A stretch of DNA of 64,000 nucleotides, from positions 9,411,968 to 9,475,967 of the forward strand of contig NZ_JAZHRT010000001.1 of NCBI RefSeq assembly GCF_036924535.1. The letters are read 5' to 3'. The stretch comes from Bradyrhizobium sp. AZCC 2262. Its GTDB lineage: Bacteria; Pseudomonadota; Alphaproteobacteria; Rhizobiales; Xanthobacteraceae. The notes under the pieces were generated by a model. It did no database searches, was not told the DNA's origin, and saw only the letters and a list, made by a program, of their open reading frames with translations. Of this stretch, positions 58,054 through 64,000 are shown piece after piece. The first letter of the stretch is position 1. Each line of letters opens with the position of its first letter. A program made the position numbers and the translations under genes.

Positions 58054-59028
58054 ATGAGGATCGTTGCGAACTTGTTCGCCGCGTTGCTTGTGCTGCTGAC
58101 GGCGCAGGCGGGATCGGCGCAATCGAATTATCCGAACCGGCCGGTGAAAGTCCTGGTCGGCTTCACACCCGGCACGGCGCCGGACCTTGCAGCGCGCATT
58201 CTTGCCGACCGGTTTGCCGAAGTCTGGGGCACGCCGTTCGTGGTCGAGAACGTTCCGGGCGCCGGCAGCAACATCGCCACCGAGCGCGTCGCCAAGGCGG
58301 CCGCCGATGGCTACATGCTGTTGATGGGCGGCAACTCGGCGCTCGTCATCAATCCGAGCCTTTTTGAGCAGCTGCCGTTCGACCCGATCAAGGATTTTGC
58401 GCCGGTCTCGCAGGTGTTCATCGCCGCGAACGTGCTCGCCGTTCCGCCCGAAGTGCCGGTCAAGACCGTCGCGGAGCTGGTGGCGCTCGCCAAGGCGCAG
58501 CCCGGCGAGCTTTCCTATGGGCACGCCGGCGTGGGCACGTCGCAGCATCTCGGCGCCGAATTGTTCAAGTACATGGCGCATGTCGATATTGCGCCGGTGC
58601 CCTACCGCGGCACCACGGCGTTGATGCCGGACCTGCTCGCCAACCGCATCACCATGTCGTTCGCCAATATCGTGAACGTGCTGCCGCTGGCGCGCGAAGG
58701 GAAATTGCGCGCGCTGGCCATCACCTCGATCAAGCGCTCGGCGCTGGCGCCCGACCTGCAGACCATGGCGGAATCCGGATTCCCCGGCTTCGAGGCGGTG
58801 CCGTGGTTCGGCCTGCTCGCGCCGGCCGGCACGCCAAAGGATGTTCTGGAAAAACTGCACGGCGAGACCGTCAAGACGCTGGCGATGCCGGAGGTGCGCA
58901 GGAAGTTCGACGAACTTGGGCTCGAACCGGTCGGCAACACGCCAGCCGAGTTTGCGGCGATCATCAGGAAGGAAACGCCCGAGTGGGCCAAGGTGATCAA
59001 GGACGCCGGCATCAAGCTCGGCAACTGA
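58054..59028 (+). CDS. Bug-type (tripartite tricarboxylate transporter) substrate-binding protein
   Basis: This protein of about 324 residues has a Sec signal (MRIVANLFAALLVLLTAQAG, ending GSA-Q). Family motifs are NYPNRPVKVLVGFTPGTAPDLAARI in two parts, VVENVPGAGSNIATERVAKAAADGY, PVPYRGTTALMPDLLANRI and KLRALAITS. GGAGGGAACG precedes the ATG at 58054. It follows the cox cluster by 154 bases on the same strand and is followed by an SDR gene; it may be read with either. The ligand is unknown and no transporter membrane genes are present. Confidence 0.92.
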   Translation: MRIVANLFAALLVLLTAQAGSAQSNYPNRPVKVLVGFTPGTAPDLAARILADRFAEVWGTPFVVENVPGAGSNIATERVAKAAADGYMLLMGGNSALVINPSLFEQLPFDPIKDFAPVSQVFIAANVLAVPPEVPVKTVAELVALAKAQPGELSYGHAGVGTSQHLGAELFKYMAHVDIAPVPYRGTTALMPDLLANRITMSFANIVNVLPLAREGKLRALAITSIKRSALAPDLQTMAESGFPGFEAVPWFGLLAPAGTPKDVLEKLHGETVKTLAMPEVRRKFDELGLEPVGNTPAEFAAIIRKETPEWAKVIKDAGIKLGN

Positions 59029-59110
59029 AGCTCTCCCGAATCCTGCTTGGTCTGCCTGTGCTTTCAGCTATGCTGCCTGGCATCAGTTCACCAGCTAAGA
59101 GTGATCAAAA

Positions 59111-59920
59111 ATGACAGGGCAGGATTCGTCGGATTGGCTCGGCCTGTCGGGCCGCGTTTGCGTGGTGACAGGCGGAGGCGGCGGCATCGGCCGCGCCACG
59201 GCGCTCAGTTTCGCCAAAGTCGGCGCCCGCGTCGCCGCGATCGATCTTGATGAGCGCGGTCTTGAAGTAACGCGCGCCGAACTCGGCAAGCTCGGCGCCG
59301 GCCATGTCGTCGCGCGCTGCGATACGTCTGATGTCGACAGCGTGACCACAGCGTCTGCGACGATCGAGAAATCGCTGGGGCCATGCGAGGTGCTGGTCAA
59401 TACCGCCGCCGTGCTGCGTCCCGGTGCGCTCGACACGCTGTCGGTTGGCGAATGGAACGCCGTTCTGTCCGTCAACCTGACCGGCTACTTCGTCTGCGCG
59501 CAGGTTTTCGGGCGGCAGATGCGCAAGCTTGGCCGCGGCAGCCTGGTTCACGTGGCCTCGATCGCCGGCAGCAACGCGCAGGGGCAGAGCGGCGCCTACA
59601 GCGTCAGCAAGGCCGGGGTGATCATGCTGTCGCGGCAGCTTGCCAACGAATGGGGGCCGCACGGCATCCGCAGCAACGTCGTCAGCCCCGGCATGGTGAT
59701 CACGCCGATGAGCCAGGCCTTTTACGATACGCCGGGGGTGACCGAGCGACGCTCGGCCGTGGTGCCGATGCGGCGGGTCGGCATGCCGCAGGACATGGCA
59801 GATGCGATCCTGTTCCTCGCCAGCGACCGCGCGGCTTACGTCAACGGCGACGAGATCATGGTCGACGGCGGCTATGCCAACATGCTGATGAATCTGGTAC
59901 CGCGGCCGGGATTTGAGTGA
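59111..59920 (+). CDS. short-chain dehydrogenase/reductase
   Basis: This 269-residue classical SDR has the cofactor motif VVTGGGGGIGRATAL, then NTAAVLRPGAL (in the place of NNAG), the catalytic Ser in HVASIAGSNAQ, and YSVSKAGVIMLSRQLA with the Tyr-Lys pair. The end VNGDEIMVDGGYANM is typical. An Asp after the second strand (AAIDLDERG) points to NAD(H). The substrate is unknown. It is 82 bases after the Bug protein gene, a combination often seen in small carboxylate catabolic units. Confidence 0.88.
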   Translation: MTGQDSSDWLGLSGRVCVVTGGGGGIGRATALSFAKVGARVAAIDLDERGLEVTRAELGKLGAGHVVARCDTSDVDSVTTASATIEKSLGPCEVLVNTAAVLRPGALDTLSVGEWNAVLSVNLTGYFVCAQVFGRQMRKLGRGSLVHVASIAGSNAQGQSGAYSVSKAGVIMLSRQLANEWGPHGIRSNVVSPGMVITPMSQAFYDTPGVTERRSAVVPMRRVGMPQDMADAILFLASDRAAYVNGDEIMVDGGYANMLMNLVPRPGFE

Positions 59921-59926
59921 GGCGGC

Positions 59927-60015
59927 CGTAGGCTGGGCAAAGCGAAGCGTGCCCACCATCTCTCCGCAAGTGTCATCGTGAATGGTGGGCGCGCTGACGC
60001 TTTGCCCACCCTACG
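59927..60015. repeat. palindromic intergenic repeat, family C copy 2
   Basis: The left arm CGTAGGCTGGGCAAAGCG and right arm CGCTTTGCCCACCCTACG are nearly inverted, with inner CCCACCAT/ATGGTGGG arms. The outer sequence resembles copy 1 at 48996-49083. It separates the convergent SDR and prs genes. Confidence 0.75.
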
Positions 60016-60030
60016 AACTACGCAGTCGTC

Positions 60031-60984
<954 letters not shown>

Positions 60985-61154
60985 TGACGCTTCTCCTCGC
61001 GCCTTGCTGGATACGACGTTCAGCATATCGAGAAATCCTCGGAACCGGCGCTTTTGATGGGCGAGGAGATATCAGGCGGGTGGCTCGGCTGGCAACCCGT
61101 CGGCCCGGTTTTCCCGGTCAAAAAACGGCTAATACGTGACTTTTACGGGGTCGC

Positions 61155-61778
61155 CTATTGGGCGCTGAAGCCGAGCGCGGCGCCGCCGGCGGCATCCTGG
61201 GCGGGTATGGCAGTTTCCATGCTCGCCACCGCCGGGCCGCGGCTGGCCGGGGCCGTAGCGGGCGTCGCGTCCGGGGTTCCGTTAATCATACCCGACAAAC
61301 CGCTAAGGCCGGCTTGCGCGATTTTCCGCAAGGTCAGGTCGTCGGCCGCCGCCCAGGCGTCGCGTCCGGCCTTGCCGGCCGCTTCCTCGCCGGAAAGCCG
61401 CAGCGCCCGCTGCTGGTTGTTGTCGTAGACGTCCCAGACCCAGGCGATCACGGTCTTGCCGCGCACCACCTGCGCCGAGAGATAGCTGCGCACGCGGTAG
61501 GAAGCCCCGCCCTCGCGCGAGACGATCGACAGATTTCGCAGCTTCGATTCGCTGTCGAGCACGCTGACCAGGCGGTCGAACACCTGTGGCGGCGGGCCGT
61601 CGACCGATTCGAAGGCCACGGTGGCGCCGCCACCAGCGCTCGGTGCCATCGCGTACGAGCCGCTGCCCGTTGCGCCGCCGCCGGCACAGCCGCCGAGCGC
61701 CGAGGCGACGAAAAGCAGCACTGCTGCGATCATGGCGCGCGGCGCTTGCAGGCACGAAGCTGGAAAGGTGTCGCTCAT
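61155..61778 (-). CDS. putative lipoprotein of unknown function
   Basis: This 207-residue protein has an N-terminal hydrophobic segment ending in a lipobox, ASALGGC with Cys near residue 31, so it should be a substrate for LspA (encoded at 6374). The mature part has a folded-looking central domain (VFDRLVSVLDSESKLRNLSIV, VIAWVWDVYDNNQQRALRLSGEE in blocks) and a Pro/Ala-rich end. The first ATG at 61778 has GGGAG only two bases away, so the ATG at 61733 is an alternative. I do not recognise the family. Confidence 0.75.
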   Translation of the reverse strand: MSDTFPASCLQAPRAMIAAVLLFVASALGGCAGGGATGSGSYAMAPSAGGGATVAFESVDGPPPQVFDRLVSVLDSESKLRNLSIVSREGGASYRVRSYLSAQVVRGKTVIAWVWDVYDNNQQRALRLSGEEAAGKAGRDAWAAADDLTLRKIAQAGLSGLSGMINGTPDATPATAPASRGPAVASMETAIPAQDAAGGAALGFSAQ

Positions 61779-61911
61779 TGCTCCCTGCGATATCGTTAAA
61801 ATGTGTTAAGGTCTAGGGCAGCGGATGCACGGGCCCGCCAAAAAGATTGCGTCGAGCTCGCCCCCGTTCACCTTGTTGTTGCCAGAATCCCCCAACTCCG
61901 CAGGATGATCC

Positions 61912-62913
61912 ATGCGAGCCTTTGTTCTCGACGGCTATGGCGCGATTGCCGACCATGTCCGCCTGACGGAAATCGTGGATCCAGTCCCGGGCCCCGACGA
62001 TGTCCTGATCGAAATCCATGCCGCCAGCCTCAATCCGATCGACTTCAAGATCGCGCATGGCGACCTGAAGCGCGTCTCGAAATATCAACTGCCGCGTCCG
62101 TTCGGGTTCGATGCCAGCGGCGTCGTGCTGTCGGCCGGCGCGCGTGCCAACCGGTTCAAGCCGGGCGACGCGGTCTATGTGCGCGCCTCACGCGAGACCA
62201 TCGGCACGTTTGCCGAAAAGATCGCGCTCGGCGAAAATCTCGTCGCGCTGAAGCCGGCCTCAATTTCACACGCGGAAGCGGCTTCGCTGCCACTCGTCGG
62301 GCTGACCACGGTGCAGATGTTCGGGCGGGCCGGTGCGAAGTCCGGGCAGCGGATCCTGATCCATGCCGGCTCCGGCGGCGTCGGCACGTTTGCGGTTCAA
62401 TACGCGAAGCATCTCGGACTTCACGTGACATCGACGACAAGTTCGAAAAATGCGGATTTCGTCGCTTCGCTCGGGGCCGACCGTATCATCGCCTACGACC
62501 GCGAGAACTACCTTCAGCAGGATGGCAATTACGATATCGTCTACGACACGCTCGGTGGCGCATTCACCGTCGATGCCTTCAAGGTGGTGAAGCGCGGCGG
62601 CGTGGTGATTTCGCTCAGCGGACCGCCGGATCGGGATTTCGCCCGGCGCGAAGGCGCCGGCTTGCTGGTAGGTATCGTCGTCTGGCTGATGGGACGGAAG
62701 GTTTACGCCGCCAGCGCGGCTGCCGGGGCGCGATACGAGTGGTCCTTCACGGAATCCAATGGTGACCAGTTGCGCGACATCGCCGCCTTGGTGGAAGGCG
62801 GCGCGATCAAGCCGGTGGTCGACCGCGAATTTGCCTTCGAGCAGTTGCCGGCCGCGCTCACCTATCTCGAAGCGGGGCGTGCGCGAGGCAAGGTGGTGTT
62901 GCGGGTGAAGTAA
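61912..62913 (+). CDS. zinc-independent MDR-superfamily NADP oxidoreductase
   Basis: This 333-residue medium-chain dehydrogenase/reductase has a catalytic GroES-like half (HAASLNPIDFKIAHGDL, FGFDASGVVLSAGARAN) and a nucleotide half with ILIHAGSGGVGTFAVQYAKHLG and DYDIVYDTLGG-type NYDIVYDTLGGAF. The zinc-binding Cys/His set of alcohol dehydrogenases is missing, as in quinone oxidoreductases and alkenal reductases. The substrate is unknown. CAGGATG lies upstream of the ATG. It converges with pgeF, and the two stop codons abut with no bases between. Confidence 0.9.
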   Translation: MRAFVLDGYGAIADHVRLTEIVDPVPGPDDVLIEIHAASLNPIDFKIAHGDLKRVSKYQLPRPFGFDASGVVLSAGARANRFKPGDAVYVRASRETIGTFAEKIALGENLVALKPASISHAEAASLPLVGLTTVQMFGRAGAKSGQRILIHAGSGGVGTFAVQYAKHLGLHVTSTTSSKNADFVASLGADRIIAYDRENYLQQDGNYDIVYDTLGGAFTVDAFKVVKRGGVVISLSGPPDRDFARREGAGLLVGIVVWLMGRKVYAASAAAGARYEWSFTESNGDQLRDIAALVEGGAIKPVVDREFAFEQLPAALTYLEAGRARGKVVLRVK

Positions 62914-63681
62914 CTACTCGCGCGCCAGCGCAATCGCGTGGACGTGGCGGCCGTAGTCGGGCTCTTTCCGGTGCACCGAGCGGCGGTAGCTGTAGAAGCG
63001 CTCGTCGGAATAGGTGTCGACGCCGATGTCGTCGATCATCAGCACGCCGGCATTTTCCAGCCGCATCCGGATGAAACCGGCGAGGTCGAACATCGAATGA
63101 CCCGCGCGATTGGAGGGGATGAAGAACACGCCGTTCTCGGCGTCGGCATCCAGAAAGCGCTCGACGAATTCGCTGCCGACTTCATAGGAGTGCTGGCGGA
63201 TCAGCGGGCCGATCGCGGCGACAATGCCGGAGCGGTCGGCGCCGAGTTTTTCCATGGCGTCGATGGTTGATTCCAGCACGCCGGTCAGCGCGCCCTTCCA
63301 GCCGGCATGGGCGGCGCCGATTACGCGCGCGCTCGCGTCAGCAAACAGGATCGGGCCGCAATCCGCGGCGGTGACGCCGATCGCGATGCCTTCGGTGCTT
63401 GTGACGAGCGCGTCGGCGCGCGGCTTGTCACCTTGCCATGGTCCGGTCGCCACCACGACGTCGGGTGAATGGATCTGGTGCGCACTGAGCAAGCGCTCCG
63501 GCGCAACGCCCATCTGTTCGGCCATCCGGCGGCGATTTTCCGCGACACAGGCCGGATCGTCGTTGGAGCCTAGTCCGCCGTTGAGGCTTTGGTAGATTCC
63601 GTTCGATATCCCGCCTTCGCGGGTGAAGAAGGCGTGGCGCAGCCCGGGAACGGCCGCGAGCAGCGACGATCCGAACGTCAT
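62914..63681 (-). CDS. pgeF: peptidoglycan editing factor / YfiH (DUF152) family protein
   Basis: This 255-residue protein of the laccase-domain (DUF152) fold has zinc ligands in LSAHQIHS, VTAADCGPIL and AAHAGWKG. Members act as purine nucleoside phosphorylases and, in E. coli, correct wrong amino acids in peptidoglycan precursors. AFFTREGGISNGIYQSLNGGLGSNDDP at its start in two blocks and EVGSEFVERF fit well. The ATG overlaps the stop of the methyltransferase gene upstream by four bases (ATGA). Confidence 0.92.
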   Translation of the reverse strand: MTFGSSLLAAVPGLRHAFFTREGGISNGIYQSLNGGLGSNDDPACVAENRRRMAEQMGVAPERLLSAHQIHSPDVVVATGPWQGDKPRADALVTSTEGIAIGVTAADCGPILFADASARVIGAAHAGWKGALTGVLESTIDAMEKLGADRSGIVAAIGPLIRQHSYEVGSEFVERFLDADAENGVFFIPSNRAGHSMFDLAGFIRMRLENAGVLMIDDIGVDTYSDERFYSYRRSVHRKEPDYGRHVHAIALARE

Positions 63682-64000
63682 GCTGTTTCGTCTCCAGGCG
63701 CGGGCGGTTCGTCGCTGAGACCCGCGACCGCGGTAATATTGGGTTCGGTGACCGCAAGCACCTTGAACATCGATCCCATGCCGCCGCGGCCGCTGTCGGT
63801 CAGGCGCTTTAGCGCGGCAGAGATATCGGCGGAAACTTCCGGTGTGGTTTTTCCCATCAGCGTAAGGGCGCGCGTCTCGATGCCGAGCCGCTTGAGGAAA
63901 TCGCCCTGCGTCACCGGGCCATGAACGCGCGCGCCGACGTCTTCCGCCGCGCGCGCCAGCGCCTGGAAATCGACATGGGCGGTGACGTCGGCCTGGCCTG
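63678..64000 (-). CDS. MidA/NDUFAF7-like SAM-dependent methyltransferase, C-terminal fragment
   Basis: The gene continues past the right edge; about 107 C-terminal residues are visible. QADVTAHVDFQALARAAED, GARVHGPVTQGDFLKRLGIE and the final FKVLAVTEPN match the C-terminal part of the MidA (DUF185) family, whose mitochondrial member NDUFAF7 methylates an arginine in complex I. The stop overlaps the pgeF start, a pairing common in alphaproteobacteria. The SAM motif lies outside the window, so the assignment rests on the C-terminus only. Confidence 0.8.
   Translation of the reverse strand, partial: GQADVTAHVDFQALARAAEDVGARVHGPVTQGDFLKRLGIETRALTLMGKTTPEVSADISAALKRLTDSGRGGMGSMFKVLAVTEPNITAVAGLSDEPPAPGDETA

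Overview
The window is about 64 kb of high-GC DNA from an alphaproteobacterium. It is most probably a member of the Nitrobacteraceae (Bradyrhizobium, Rhodopseudomonas, Afipia/Oligotropha group). This placement is inferred from three things: the gene content (ribF-ileS-lspA, paired M16 peptidases, type II RibH behind an FMN riboswitch, form I coxMSL genes), the abundance of large palindromic intergenic repeats, and TTAA-N7-TTAA CtrA-type boxes. No rRNA or tRNA gene, CRISPR array or prophage was seen. The one mobile element is an IS1182-like insertion sequence.

Layout. 1-2040: the end of a VOC gene, a periplasmic cytochrome c, small secreted or membrane proteins and an ECF sigma factor. 2047-12129 (minus): a housekeeping run of ribF, maa, ileS, lspA, an unknown exported protein, catalytic and non-catalytic M16 peptidases, then arfB. 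12370-17081: a CheY-like receiver, a NagD-like HAD phosphatase, a membrane EAL protein, YihY and a holin-like membrane protein. 17167-23215 (minus): an omega-amino acid transaminase and the chain pgsA-moaD-moaE-prmB downstream of uvrC. 23440-29549: envelope and secreted proteins, a cold-shock protein, rlmJ, an RTX-like protein with an unusual 17-residue repeat, and an RNase T2. 29647-32348 (minus): MarR regulator, OmpR-type regulator and EnvZ-type kinase. 32684-40465: ilvE, hisS, small enzymes, the IS element, proC and a YbjN protein, separated by palindromic repeats.

41043-46983 looks like a surface-glycan or lipid-sugar locus, with two GT-C-like membrane proteins, a polyprenyl-phosphate glycosyltransferase and two methyltransferases. 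47001-48984 holds a Bug-type solute-binding protein and riboswitch-controlled ribH. 49202-57899 is the most distinctive block: an MHYT-LytTR membrane regulator followed by coxM, coxS, coxL, coxD, coxE, coxF and coxG. CoxL carries the AYRCSFR active-site signature, so this should be a true aerobic CO dehydrogenase. Two 12-bp direct repeats spaced 21 bp apart sit between the LytTR regulator and coxM and look like its operator. The window ends with a second Bug protein, an SDR, prs, a lipoprotein, an MDR oxidoreductase, pgeF and a partial MidA-like methyltransferase gene.

Functions are assigned from motifs and remembered family features read by eye; no database search was run.
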